A stretch of DNA of 40,207 nucleotides from Candidatus Magasanikiibacteriota bacterium (GCA_018061685.1 JAGOTR010000005.1:1-40207); one strand, 5' to 3'; shown: positions 1 to 8,140, counted from the first letter of the stretch. Notes: generated from the sequence alone by a model not told the origin. Numbers and translations: made by a program.

Positions 1-2
1 TT

Positions 3-215
3 GTGATTGCGGCTGAAGCCGTGTTTATTGAGGTGTTTGGAGAAAAAGAAGCCCTGCATGTAAAAGCCCTCTATGTAAAAAACAGAACATTGACCGTTAC
101 CTGCTCAAGCTCCACTGTGGCACAAGAAATTAGGCTCAATCAAGCAGAAATTGTTCAAAAATTAAACGACAAAGTAGGAAAAAACGAGGTCGACAGAATT
201 CGATACTTGTCATAA
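3..215 (+). CDS. DciA/DUF721-like protein, C-terminal part (5' truncated by window edge)
   Basis: The visible 70 residues match the C-terminal half of the DUF721/DciA fold: a strand-rich segment reading VKNRTLTVTCSSSTVAQEIR, followed by a helix with QAEIVQKLNDKVG and a final IRYLS. In well-studied bacteria DciA family members load or assist the replicative helicase DnaB. That role here is inferred from family only. The reading frame is open to the first base, so the true start probably lies outside the window, and the GTG at position 3 need not be an initiation codon. The gene is followed by a good intrinsic terminator, so it ends its own transcription unit. Confidence 0.6.
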   Translation: MIAAEAVFIEVFGEKEALHVKALYVKNRTLTVTCSSSTVAQEIRLNQAEIVQKLNDKVGKNEVDRIRYLS

Positions 216-256
216 TACCGGTTCCTTGCCAAGAGGCGAGAAAAACGATACACTTC

Positions 257-292
257 AGAGTAGCGTACTATAACGCTCTCTTTTTCTTTTTT
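257..292 (+). terminator. Intrinsic terminator after the DciA-like gene
   Basis: AGAG-T-AGCGT, a 6-nt loop, then ACGCTCTCT forms a nine-pair stem with one bulged T. It runs directly into a T-rich tract interrupted by a single C. It sits about 40 nt past the preceding stop codon and just before the next start. Confidence 0.65.
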
Positions 293-298
293 ACGGGT

Positions 299-706
299 AT
301 GACACTTCGGCAATATTTTATTATCATGGGATTTGGCACTGTTTTGGGCTGGGTTGCATGGGTATTTGTATTGTTTAATGTGGATCCATTTCTCGATACG
401 GGTATTGGATTTTTGTTTTTCTTTCTTACCTTGGGATTTGCGCTTATTGGCACCACTTCTATTGCCGTATTTGTGTGGTATCACGAAATTACCCGCATTG
501 CCATGCCAACGTTTCGATTGGTACAAAAATCATTCACCTTGGGAACCATGGTGACTGTGGTGAGTATGAGTTGGTTGTTTTTACAAGGCAAAGGCGTGAT
601 TACACTGTGGAATACGATTATTTTTATTGCTATTTTATTATTTTTGCTTTTATTTAAACTGTCACTCAAAATGACAAAAAAAAATACATATGATCTTACC
701 GAATAA
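299..706 (+). CDS. Small four-helix integral membrane protein, function unknown
   Basis: 135 residues with about four hydrophobic segments (roughly residues 7-27, 36-60, 78-98 and 100-120) and a short charged C-terminal tail ending KMTKKNTYDLTE. There are no catalytic motifs, Cys pairs or recognised domain. The ATG at 299 follows the terminator of the preceding gene by only a few bases. The gene ends 4 nt before proS, so the two are probably co-transcribed. I do not recognise a family. Its conserved-looking aromatic and glycine-rich helices suggest a structural or accessory envelope protein, but no function can be assigned. Confidence 0.7.
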   Translation: MTLRQYFIIMGFGTVLGWVAWVFVLFNVDPFLDTGIGFLFFFLTLGFALIGTTSIAVFVWYHEITRIAMPTFRLVQKSFTLGTMVTVVSMSWLFLQGKGVITLWNTIIFIAILLFLLLFKLSLKMTKKNTYDLTE

Positions 707-710
707 TTAG

Positions 711-1943
711 ATGACTATGAAACAATCACAGCTTTTTACTAAAACACAAAAACAAGTGAGTACCGATATTACAAGCGTCAATGCACAGCTCTTACTTCGG
801 GGTGGCTTTATTGATCAAGTAACTGCTGGTGTATACACCATGTTGCCATTGGGATTATTGGTATTACAACGGATAGAAAAAATTATTCGCGAAGAAATGA
901 ATGCCGTGGGTGGACAAGAAATTAGTATGCCAGCCTTGGTACCAAAAGAATTATGGGAGACCACGGGCAGATGGAATGCGATTGATGTGTTGTTTAAACT
1001 CACAGGGAGTGGTGAAAAAGAATATGCCTTGGGTGCGACGCACGAAGAAGTCGTGACACCATTAGTCCAAAAATACGTTTTTTCATATAAAGATTTACCT
1101 CAAGCCGTGTATCAAATACAAACCAAATTTCGTGATGAACCTCGTGCAAAATCTGGGCTTCTTCGGGGCAAAGAATTTCGCATGAAAGATTTATATTCGT
1201 TCCATACCAGCCAAGAAGATTTAGATGCATATTACGAAAAAGTGACAACGGCCTACCACAACGTGTATCGCCGCTGTGGTATTGGTGAAAGTACCGTATT
1301 AACCTATGCGTCGGGTGGTGCGTTTTCAAAATATTCACATGAGTTTCAAACCATTTCTTCTGTGGGAGAAGACCTCATATTTTTTTGTGCCGCATGTACT
1401 ATTGCCATTAATAAAGAAATCATTGACGATCTTGCTCATACCTGTCCACAATGTGGCAATACATCGTTAGAAGAAAAACAAGCCATTGAAGTGGGAAATA
1501 TATTTAAACTTGGTGTTCGATTTAGCCAAAGCTTCCAATTTTCATATCTCGACGAAGCTGGTATTGCACAGCACCCGATTATGGGCTGCTATGGCATAGG
1601 GCCATCTCGGGTGATGGGAACCATTGTTGAAATGCATCACGATGAACAAGGTATTATTTGGCCAAAAGAAATTGCGCCGTATGACATTCATCTTGTGTCG
1701 CTTTGTCGAGAACCAGAAGACAAACAAAAAGCTGACGCAGTGTACGAACAATTACGCGCAAGTGGCATGTCGGTGCTGTATGATGATCGCGATGATGTCC
1801 GCCCCGGAGAAAAATTTGCCGACAGCGACCTTATAGGCATTCCTACACGATATGTTGTAAGTAAAAAAACAATAGAAAATAATCACATAGAATGCGTGGA
1901 TAGAAAAACGAAAGAAGTTACATATCAACAAGTAACTTGTTGA
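711..1943 (+). CDS. proS: Prolyl-tRNA synthetase, short form lacking the editing insertion
   Basis: Class II synthetase that charges tRNA-Pro in the cytoplasm. Motif 2 is visible around residues 141-164 (RDEPRAKSG through FRMKDLYSF) and motif 3 around 292-303 (GCYGIGPSRVMG). The C-terminal anticodon-binding domain follows from about 320 and includes YDDRDDVRPGEKF. At 410 residues it is about 160 shorter than the E. coli-type enzyme. The INS editing domain that normally splits motifs 2 and 3 is missing. In its place is a segment of about 35 residues with two Cys pairs (Cys226/229 and Cys245/248) that looks like a small zinc ribbon. Short ProRS forms exist in other bacteria, but the Cys pairs here are notable. 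Post-transfer editing of Ala-tRNA-Pro would have to come from elsewhere or be absent. Confidence 0.95.
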   Translation: MTMKQSQLFTKTQKQVSTDITSVNAQLLLRGGFIDQVTAGVYTMLPLGLLVLQRIEKIIREEMNAVGGQEISMPALVPKELWETTGRWNAIDVLFKLTGSGEKEYALGATHEEVVTPLVQKYVFSYKDLPQAVYQIQTKFRDEPRAKSGLLRGKEFRMKDLYSFHTSQEDLDAYYEKVTTAYHNVYRRCGIGESTVLTYASGGAFSKYSHEFQTISSVGEDLIFFCAACTIAINKEIIDDLAHTCPQCGNTSLEEKQAIEVGNIFKLGVRFSQSFQFSYLDEAGIAQHPIMGCYGIGPSRVMGTIVEMHHDEQGIIWPKEIAPYDIHLVSLCREPEDKQKADAVYEQLRASGMSVLYDDRDDVRPGEKFADSDLIGIPTRYVVSKKTIENNHIECVDRKTKEVTYQQVTC

Positions 1944-1967
1944 TCATTTGGATGGAATTTATATAGG
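1940..1967 (+). promoter_or_regulatory. Possible promoter for the mre operon
   Basis: TTGATC at 1940-1945, a 16-nt spacer, and TATAGG at 1962-1967, located 34 nt upstream of the mreB ATG. The -10 match is only partial. The -35 overlaps the end of proS, so it is a tentative call. Confidence 0.3.
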
Positions 1968-1973
1968 ATCAAA

Positions 1974-1987
1974 AACAGTTAACTGTT
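1974..1987. repeat. 14-bp perfect palindrome of the AACAGTTAACTGTT family
   Basis: AACAGTT/AACTGTT lies between proS and mreB. The same AGTTAAC-type words recur around the two tRNA genes at 22744-22775, 23174-23208 and 23293-23384, so this looks like a member of a dispersed AT-rich repeat family. It could equally be an operator. Confidence 0.45.
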
Positions 1988-2000
1988 ACCGGTTCAGTCT

Positions 2001-3053
2001 ATGTTTGGTAATTTTTTCAAAAAATTTAGTAAAGATTTGGGAATTGACCTTGGTACGGCCAGTACGTTGGTGTACACACAAGAAAAGGGTATTGTGGTCA
2101 ATGAGCCAACCGTGGTGGCCATTAATATTAAGACCGATCAAATTTTGGCCGTGGGTGACGAAGCCAAGCGAATGCTAGGAAAAACACCCCCTCATATTTG
2201 GGTAAGTCGACCGCTCACGCATGGAATTATCTCCGATTACGAAGTAGCAGAAAAATTAATTAAATTTTTTATTGATAAAATTCATGAAAAAGGATTTTCG
2301 TTTATTACACGACCACGTATTGTTGTGTGTGTACCACTCGAAGTTACCGAAGTAGAAATAAAAGCCGTAGAAGATGCTGCGATAGCGGCCGGTGCCCGAG
2401 AAGTATTTATCGTGCAAGCGCCTATGGCAGCCGCTATTGGATCACGTATGCCTATTCAAGACCCAATTGGTAACATGGTGGTGGATATTGGTGGAGGAAA
2501 TACTGAAGTTGCTGTTATTTCACTCAAAGGAATTGTGGCATGGAAATCAACACACATTGCCGGAGACGAAATGAATAAAAATATTATGCAGTACGCACGA
2601 GAGGTGTGTAATTTACTCATAGGAGAAAGTCATGCCGAAATGATTAAAACAAAAATAGGGTCTGCTGTTCCGCTGCCTGAACCAAAAGAATTTCCTATGC
2701 GTGGGCGTGATGTTATGAGTGGATTGCCACGAGAAATTATGGTAACAGATACCCATATTCGTGAGGCCCTCGAGCGTTCACTTCGCACCATTACCGACTT
2801 GATCAAAATGACGCTTGAAATTACGCCGCCCGAATTAACAGCCGATATTCATGAACGAGGGTTGCTCTTAACGGGAGGAGGATCACTGTTGCATGGTATG
2901 GATCGTATTATCCGTGAAGCAACCGATATCCCCGTTCGCATTGCAGATGATCCTCTCACCGCCGTTGTTCGTGGTGCCGGTATATTACTTGAAGAAGAAC
3001 AATTGTTACGCGAGGTCGCACTTCCATCTGCACGTGATAATAAAAAAAGATAA
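2001..3053 (+). CDS. mreB: Rod-shape actin homologue MreB
   Basis: Bacterial actin that polymerises under the inner membrane and positions the elongation machinery. The phosphate-1 loop GIDLGTASTLVYT starts near residue 14. A second nucleotide-binding signature VVDIGGGNTEVAVIS lies near 160, and the adenosine motif LLLTGGGSLLHGM near 290. An N-terminal FGNFFKKF segment looks like the membrane-binding amphipathic helix. The length of 350 residues is normal. It heads a compact operon with mreC (6-nt gap), mreD (5-nt gap) and the transpeptidase gene mrdA, the classic rod-shape arrangement. Confidence 0.97.
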   Translation: MFGNFFKKFSKDLGIDLGTASTLVYTQEKGIVVNEPTVVAINIKTDQILAVGDEAKRMLGKTPPHIWVSRPLTHGIISDYEVAEKLIKFFIDKIHEKGFSFITRPRIVVCVPLEVTEVEIKAVEDAAIAAGAREVFIVQAPMAAAIGSRMPIQDPIGNMVVDIGGGNTEVAVISLKGIVAWKSTHIAGDEMNKNIMQYAREVCNLLIGESHAEMIKTKIGSAVPLPEPKEFPMRGRDVMSGLPREIMVTDTHIREALERSLRTITDLIKMTLEITPPELTADIHERGLLLTGGGSLLHGMDRIIREATDIPVRIADDPLTAVVRGAGILLEEEQLLREVALPSARDNKKR

Positions 3054-3059
3054 TGTTCT

Positions 3060-3872
3060 ATGCGAGGATCTAAATTACGCAAAGCGCTTACAATTAGTGC
3101 TATTATTGTCATGGTCATCGTATTACATATTTTTGGGGTCTTACGTCCTGTAGAAGAATTGGTTCGCCGCATTATTTTACCTGGATCCAATGCTTTATAT
3201 TCTTGGAGTATTACGTTGGGAGACGAAACAGAAACATTTGAATCCGTAGAAGCCCTCGAACAAGCCTATACACAGCTCCATACCAAATACATTGAAGAAC
3301 AAAGAAAAAGTGCCTTAGCATTTTTACTGCAAGAAGAAAATATACAGTTGCGTGAACAATTAGTCTTTTTTTCTTCATCTACCTATCCGCACATTGGTGC
3401 CGAAGTGGTAGGAAAAAATATTGAACCACTGGGAAGTACGATTATTATTAATATTGGGGAAACCCATGGCGTACGTATTGGAAATCCTGTTATCGTGAGA
3501 AATGGTATTCTTGTGGGTACGGTTATTCGTGTCAACAAAACTACGGCTTTGGTGCGACTCCTCAATGATAATCAAAGCAAAATTGCCGCAACCATTACCA
3601 ATAGAGACAAAAGTATTGGTATTATTGAAGGTGGGTATGGTATTAGTATTCGTATGAATTTTATTCCACAAAATGAAGAATTATTTGTAGGTGATACCGT
3701 GGTTACGTCTGGCTTGTCAGAAACAATTCCAAAGGGGTTATTTATTGGCACTATTGAATCTATTGAAAAAGAAGCATACCAACCATTTCAAGAAGCCGTT
3801 ATTACCCCCGCGGTTCAGTTAAATAAAATTGATATTGTGTCTGTTATTCTTACTCCCACGCCCACCCAATAA
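3060..3872 (+). CDS. mreC: Rod-shape-determining protein MreC
   Basis: Bitopic membrane protein that links MreB to the periplasmic wall synthases. It has a basic cytoplasmic N-terminus, one membrane segment (about residues 10-27), a helical coiled-coil region (about 58-103, with EALEQAYTQLHTKY and LLQEENIQLREQLVF) and a beta-rich C-terminal domain. The last shows the family pattern GETHGVRIGNPVIVRNGILVGTV and later GDTVVTSGLSETIPKGLFIG. The length of 270 residues is typical. Position between mreB and an mreD-like gene supports the call. Confidence 0.93.
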   Translation: MRGSKLRKALTISAIIVMVIVLHIFGVLRPVEELVRRIILPGSNALYSWSITLGDETETFESVEALEQAYTQLHTKYIEEQRKSALAFLLQEENIQLREQLVFFSSSTYPHIGAEVVGKNIEPLGSTIIINIGETHGVRIGNPVIVRNGILVGTVIRVNKTTALVRLLNDNQSKIAATITNRDKSIGIIEGGYGISIRMNFIPQNEELFVGDTVVTSGLSETIPKGLFIGTIESIEKEAYQPFQEAVITPAVQLNKIDIVSVILTPTPTQ

Positions 3873-3877
3873 ATTGT

Positions 3878-4429
3878 ATGAAATTTTTTTTGAGCATACT
3901 ATTGGTGATAGTATTTATTGTATTGATTGTTACACTGCATTTGGGTATCGCCTATGTATTGCCGTTTCCATGGAATAAAATAAATATTATTTTTGCTGCT
4001 ATTATTATTGCGTTAGTGTGGTTTCAATCTGGGTTGACGGTATGGGTGACTGCTGCGGTATACTTATTTATAGAAGTGTATACGCCGGTTCCCTTTGGGG
4101 TGAATTTGCTTGCGAGCACGGTGAGCATTTTGGGGGTATATTGGTTGTCAAAAGAATTTGTGACGAACACGTCGTGGTATAGTGTATTTGGCATGACGGC
4201 AATAGGATTGTTTGTTTATCGGGTGTTATATACCCTGTTACTTGCTATTATTTATGCCATTGAAGGAATTCATACACTGCCTCTTGGAGAATTGAGCGTA
4301 TTATATGTATGGGAAATGGGCTTGACCACTGTATTTTCTATTGTGGTGTATACAGGGCTTCAATTTATTGGTGGAAAAAGAAAAAAAGAATCAAAAACGC
4401 TCTTATGGAAAAATATTTCTCAACAATAA
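3878..4429 (+). CDS. mreD: MreD-like integral membrane protein
   Basis: 183 residues with about five hydrophobic helices and no soluble domain. Sequence identity to MreD cannot be judged by eye because MreD is poorly conserved. The call rests on topology, size and on the gene's place between mreC and the PBP2 gene. The C-terminal tail is strongly basic (GGKRKKESKTLL). The last 25 nt overlap the start of mrdA in a different frame, which suggests translational coupling. Confidence 0.75.
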   Translation: MKFFLSILLVIVFIVLIVTLHLGIAYVLPFPWNKINIIFAAIIIALVWFQSGLTVWVTAAVYLFIEVYTPVPFGVNLLASTVSILGVYWLSKEFVTNTSWYSVFGMTAIGLFVYRVLYTLLLAIIYAIEGIHTLPLGELSVLYVWEMGLTTVFSIVVYTGLQFIGGKRKKESKTLLWKNISQQ

Positions 4430-6405
4430 AAAACAAAATATCAGAACTGCTGTTTGGTGAGCCATATCCACATACCAGCATGTATACTCGTCCATACGAA
4501 TGGGTAGAGCAGTCTGTTTTTTTTGAAGAAAAAATGGGCAAACAGGTGGGGAGTGCATACAGTGATGAATTTGTAGGATCAAGCTTTAGTAAAAAAAAAG
4601 CAATTGTCGCATTTTTTTGTATTCTTATTGCATTGTGTATTTTGTTAGGAAAAATTATTTTTTTGCAATTTTTTGAAGGTGACGCATATGTACTTCGCTC
4701 CGAAAAAAATAGACAACGTATTATTCCAATTCCTGCAGAGCGTGGTCTTATTTATGATAGAAATCAAATTCCGCTTACGGATAACATTCCCAATTTTTCA
4801 CTTGCTGTTACACCACAAGATTTGTCGCGTGATCCACAAGAGCGGTTGGCACTTATTAGCCGACTTGCTAGCCTAACCGGAGAAAAAGAAGACGTATTGA
4901 AATCAATTTTAGAAGAATATGGTTCATACAGCTATGAATCATTGATTATTTTAGAAGATATTGAATATGAAACAGCATTACAATTACAAATAGCAGCGGG
5001 GGATTTGTCTGGTATTCATATTGTGCGGGGGAGTAAACGATTATATCGCGAACCTGGTGTTGCTGATACGAGCACGTCATCATTGTCACTCGCACACACA
5101 ATTGGATATGTGGGAAAATTAAATAGAAAGGAATTAGATGAAAAATACGAAGAGGGGTATTTGCCTTCTGATTCTATTGGGAAAATTGGGGTAGAACAAT
5201 TTTATGAAGCAGCACTTCGTGGCGAATATGGAAGAAAAAGAACCGAAGTGGATGCATTAGGGAAATATAGAAGTACGGTGGCAGAAACAGCCCCTATTCC
5301 AGGGAAACACCTGGTGCTCTCTATTGATATTGCCATGCAGCAAGCACTCGAAAAGAGTATGAGGCAGCACATGGAAAAGGCGCAAAAAACCAGAGGGGCG
5401 GGGATTATTGTTGATCCAAATAACGGAGAAATTTTAGCCTTGGTGAGTATTCCATCATTTAATAATAATGCATTTTCTGGGGGTATTGATTACGAAACCT
5501 ATACGTCATATGTAAACAATCCTGATGCTCCCTTGTTTCATCGCGCAATTGGTGGAATGTATCCCTCGGGGTCAACGATTAAGCCCGCCGTGGCTGCTAT
5601 AGCGCTCCAAGAAGGAATTATTAATTCGGCAACGACATTTTTAAGTGTGGGGGGAATTGGTGTGGGACAATGGTTTTTTCCGGATTGGCTTGCTGGTGGA
5701 CATGGGATGACGGATGTCCGAAAATCATTGGCGCAATCAGTCAATACATTTTATTATTATATTGGTGGAGGATATAAAGAATTTACTGGCCTCGGGGTAG
5801 AAACAATTGTAACGTATTTACGACAGTTTGGATTTGCCGATACATTACATCTTGATATCGCTGGCGAAGCAGCAGGATTTTTGCCTTCCAAAGAATGGAA
5901 AGAACAAACAAAAAAAGAACGGTGGTATGTGGGTGATACATACAATCTTTCTATTGGACAAGGCGACTTATTGGTTACCCCACTTCAAATAGCCATGATG
6001 ACGGCCATGGTAGCCAATGGTGGCACGCTGTATGAACCGCATGTGGTACAAAAGCTCATTGAGCCAGTGAGTAAAACAGAAGAAATGATTCCTTCGAAAA
6101 TTATTCGTGATGATGTGATCAATCGTGAACATATTGAAACAATTCGATGGGGCATGCGAGATTGTGTGACATATGGGGCATGTGCACGATTATCGCTGTT
6201 ACCATTTTCTGCCGCAGGCAAAACAGGAACCGCACAGTGGAACAAGCAAAAAGAACCCCATGCATGGTTTACCTCATTTGCTCCATTTGAAAATCCCGAA
6301 ATTGTGGTGACTATTTTAGTAGAAGAAGGAGTTGGTGGCAGTACCATCAGTGCTCCTATTGCCTATGATTTTTATGCGTGGTGGGGGGAATATAGGGCGA
6401 GATAA
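4405..6405 (+). CDS. mrdA: Penicillin-binding protein 2 (elongation transpeptidase)
   Basis: Class B transpeptidase that cross-links peptidoglycan during elongation with MreBCD. Active-site motifs are all present: S390-T-I-K (SxxK) within YPSGSTIKPAV, S445-V-N (SxN), and K606-T-G. A single membrane helix lies at about 66-90, followed by the PBP dimerisation segment with ERGLIYDRN (about 112-120). The ATG at 4405 was chosen because the longer frame from 4309 lies inside mreD and encodes an unlikely Cys/Trp-rich peptide. Even so there is a cytoplasmic N-terminal extension of about 65 residues before the membrane helix, longer than in the usual PBP2. This is the last gene of the mre operon. Confidence 0.95.
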   Translation: MEKYFSTIKNKISELLFGEPYPHTSMYTRPYEWVEQSVFFEEKMGKQVGSAYSDEFVGSSFSKKKAIVAFFCILIALCILLGKIIFLQFFEGDAYVLRSEKNRQRIIPIPAERGLIYDRNQIPLTDNIPNFSLAVTPQDLSRDPQERLALISRLASLTGEKEDVLKSILEEYGSYSYESLIILEDIEYETALQLQIAAGDLSGIHIVRGSKRLYREPGVADTSTSSLSLAHTIGYVGKLNRKELDEKYEEGYLPSDSIGKIGVEQFYEAALRGEYGRKRTEVDALGKYRSTVAETAPIPGKHLVLSIDIAMQQALEKSMRQHMEKAQKTRGAGIIVDPNNGEILALVSIPSFNNNAFSGGIDYETYTSYVNNPDAPLFHRAIGGMYPSGSTIKPAVAAIALQEGIINSATTFLSVGGIGVGQWFFPDWLAGGHGMTDVRKSLAQSVNTFYYYIGGGYKEFTGLGVETIVTYLRQFGFADTLHLDIAGEAAGFLPSKEWKEQTKKERWYVGDTYNLSIGQGDLLVTPLQIAMMTAMVANGGTLYEPHVVQKLIEPVSKTEEMIPSKIIRDDVINREHIETIRWGMRDCVTYGACARLSLLPFSAAGKTGTAQWNKQKEPHAWFTSFAPFENPEIVVTILVEEGVGGSTISAPIAYDFYAWWGEYRAR

Positions 6406-6537
6406 AGGTGATTGACGAGGGGGAGAGAAGTTGGGTATGTTAAGGATAACTTCATAGAACATGGCAGCATGGAGCATGGAACACAAAATTTTGAATATAT
6501 TTCGTATAAGACAGGAATGAAACTGAATTAATTAAAT

Positions 6538-7041
6538 ATGATAGGAGAATCTATTTTTACAATACCAATTTACAGATGCTCACCAAAAAAATTTCAAGAG
6601 GAAATAGAATTAGAAAAAAAGCGCCTCCATGCATATTTTACAAAAGGATTACCTACCGATATAAGAGCAAACTATGATGCAAGCGATCTGGTTGAAATAA
6701 CTATGCAAACAAAATGGAAATGCTGGCAATACAATGAAATAGTAGGGTTTATAGAAATTTTTATTTTAGGAGATCAAATTAGAGGGACAAAATATTATAT
6801 TAAGCATAAAAGAATTGGAAAAGGTATAAAAAATAAAAATTTTGAATATATGGGTAAGGAATTTGAGATGTCAACGGCATTCATAAATTCAAATGAAGAA
6901 ATTTTTAATAGATTGATAAAATTGCTAAACGGACTAACATCCCAAAGCACAAGATTGAAAAACAGGTTCATTGACCTTTCTGAAATAAAAAGAATTGGTA
7001 GATATATAAACTGGAAAAAATTAATTAAAGAGAGCGAGTGA
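6538..7041 (+). CDS. AT-rich orphan protein, function unknown
   Basis: 167 residues, unrecognised. It is rich in Lys, Ile, Asn and Phe. It begins IGESIFTIPIYRCSPKKF, has a central strand-like region (EIVGFIEIFILGDQIRG) followed by basic KHKRIGKGIKNKNFEY, and ends with a Leu/Lys-rich helical tail. There is no signal peptide or membrane segment. Base composition is visibly more AT-rich than in mrdA and greA on either side. No Shine-Dalgarno sequence precedes the ATG. It sits next to a toxin-antitoxin pair in a small patch between two housekeeping operons, which suggests horizontal acquisition. It could be a defence or mobile-element remnant, but nothing in the sequence proves it. Confidence 0.65.
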   Translation: MIGESIFTIPIYRCSPKKFQEEIELEKKRLHAYFTKGLPTDIRANYDASDLVEITMQTKWKCWQYNEIVGFIEIFILGDQIRGTKYYIKHKRIGKGIKNKNFEYMGKEFEMSTAFINSNEEIFNRLIKLLNGLTSQSTRLKNRFIDLSEIKRIGRYINWKKLIKESE

Positions 7042-7112
7042 TCATTGCCTAATATCGTATATGGATGAGCGTTATTATATATTTTATAATCCCAACATAT
7101 ATATCTTTGAAA

Positions 7113-7151
7113 TATACCCGAATTTGACTTATTTTTTCTCTCGGGTATACT
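7113..7151 (+). promoter_or_regulatory. hicBA promoter with a perfect inverted-repeat operator candidate
   Basis: TTGACT at 7124-7129, a 16-nt spacer and TATACT at 7146-7151 form a good sigma-70-type promoter. A perfect 9-bp inverted repeat, TATACCCGA (7113-7121) and TCGGGTATA (7141-7149), brackets the -35 and overlaps the -10. That is the layout expected of an autoregulated toxin-antitoxin operator. The predicted transcript starts only about a dozen nucleotides before the hicB ATG. Confidence 0.6.
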
Positions 7152-7170
7152 CAACGTATAATACTAAAAT

Positions 7171-7392
7171 ATGCGTACTGTAGATCTCAAAGCAGCAGTG
7201 TGGAAAGAGGGAGATTACTATATCTCTCAATGTTTGGATGTCGAAGTTTCAAGCTTTGGTAAGACCAAAAAAGAAGCCCTTGCCATGCTTCAAGATGCGC
7301 TTGCATTGTATTTTGAAGATACACCGCTTCCAAAGAAAACTGAACGGGTGAAAAACCCAGCTATTGCGTCCGTTACACTTCAATATGCCTAA
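7171..7392 (+). CDS. hicB: HicB-family antitoxin, minimal form
   Basis: 73 residues with the HicB partial RNase H-like fold: KAAVWKEGDYYISQCLDVEVSSFGKTKKEALAMLQDAL shows the alternating strands and the helix carrying the family KKEAL pattern. HicB neutralises the HicA mRNA interferase and usually represses its own operon. The protein ends shortly after the fold (ASVTLQYA), so the C-terminal ribbon-helix-helix or HTH DNA-binding domain seen in many HicB proteins is missing. Its stop overlaps the hicA start by 8 nt. Antitoxin comes first, the reverse of the original hicAB order but common in hicBA loci. Confidence 0.8.
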   Translation: MRTVDLKAAVWKEGDYYISQCLDVEVSSFGKTKKEALAMLQDALALYFEDTPLPKKTERVKNPAIASVTLQYA

Positions 7393-7609
7393 ACCCTACC
7401 TTCTTCGGCTGGTAGTACATGTCCTTGAAAGCAAGGGCTTCTTTTTTGTATCACAAACTGGCAGTCATGCAAAATATAGAAATAATAGTAATCCACAGCT
7501 TACCGTCATTGTCCCTATTCATGGTAAAGAGATTCGCTATGGCACGTTTCGATCAATATTACGCCAATCAGGATTAGAAGAATCTGACTTTAAGAAAGGG
7601 AAAAAATAG
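7385..7609 (+). CDS. hicA: HicA-family toxin (mRNA interferase)
   Basis: 74-residue double-stranded-RNA-binding-like fold. The catalytic histidine is in TGSHAKYRN (His28), followed by the strand pattern LTVIVPIHGKEIRYGT and the helix FRSILRQSGLEESDF, which closely follows the HicA/YcfA family. The toxin cleaves mRNA when free of HicB. The ATG at 7385 was chosen over an upstream in-frame codon because it gives the family's normal N-terminus (LLRLVVHVLESKGF) and an 8-nt overlap with hicB. All key residues look intact, so the toxin should be active. Confidence 0.85.
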   Translation: MPKPYLLRLVVHVLESKGFFFVSQTGSHAKYRNNSNPQLTVIVPIHGKEIRYGTFRSILRQSGLEESDFKKGKK

Positions 7610-7610
7610 T

Positions 7611-7648
7611 AAAATTTTGTAAACAAATAATGTATCAAAATTTTTTTT
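7611..7648 (+). terminator. AT-only hairpin terminator candidate after hicA
   Basis: AAAATTTTG (7611-7619) pairs with CAAAATTTT (7636-7644), and the T-run continues to 7648. The stem contains only one G-C pair and the loop is 16 nt, so it is weak. Its position 2 nt past the hicA stop supports the call. Confidence 0.4.
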
Positions 7649-7678
7649 ATATTCTGTTCCATGAAGTAACCCCATTCT

Positions 7679-8140
7679 ATGACTACCCAATACCTTACAA
7701 AAGAAAAATACGCACAACTCGAACAAGAGCGAGAAGAATTAATCAAACGCACCATGCCAGAAACTGCGGTTCGTATTGACGAAGCACGACAATTGGGTGA
7801 CTTGCGTGAAAACGCAGAGTACCATGCGGCGCGAGAACGTATGGCATGGCTTCAAAGCCGGGTCAAAGAAATTGATGCTATTTTGCAACTTGCTGAAATC
7901 GTGAGTAGTAAGGCCTCAAGCGCCCACAGTGTTGGTATTGGGAATACCGTTGTCATTAGTTTCAATGGAAAAGAAAAAACATATAGTATTGTCGGCGCGC
8001 AAGAAGCCAACCCACAAACTGGCCATATTTCCAATGAATCTCCTATTGGGAATGCCCTCTTGGGCAGAAAAGTAGGGGATACGGGAACGATTACCCTTCC
8101 AGGAGGCGAACAGCCGTTTGAGGTTTTGTCTATATCATAA
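7679..8140 (+). CDS. greA: Transcription elongation factor GreA
   Basis: Rescues backtracked RNA polymerase by stimulating transcript cleavage. The N-terminal coiled coil (about residues 5-75) carries the tip signature ARQLGDLRENAEYHAARE, with the acidic residues that coordinate the catalytic metal. The C-terminal FKBP-like domain (about 80-153) has the family pattern SPIGNALLGRKVGDTGTI. Length of 153 residues is normal. It is followed by a dispersed inverted repeat and then a terminator immediately before lysS. Confidence 0.96.
   Translation: MTTQYLTKEKYAQLEQEREELIKRTMPETAVRIDEARQLGDLRENAEYHAARERMAWLQSRVKEIDAILQLAEIVSSKASSAHSVGIGNTVVISFNGKEKTYSIVGAQEANPQTGHISNESPIGNALLGRKVGDTGTITLPGGEQPFEVLSIS

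Noticed and set aside
1926-1942. CAACAAGT-A-ACTTGTTG palindrome as a proS terminator
   Set aside because: Loop is too small, it lies within the last codons and no U-run follows.
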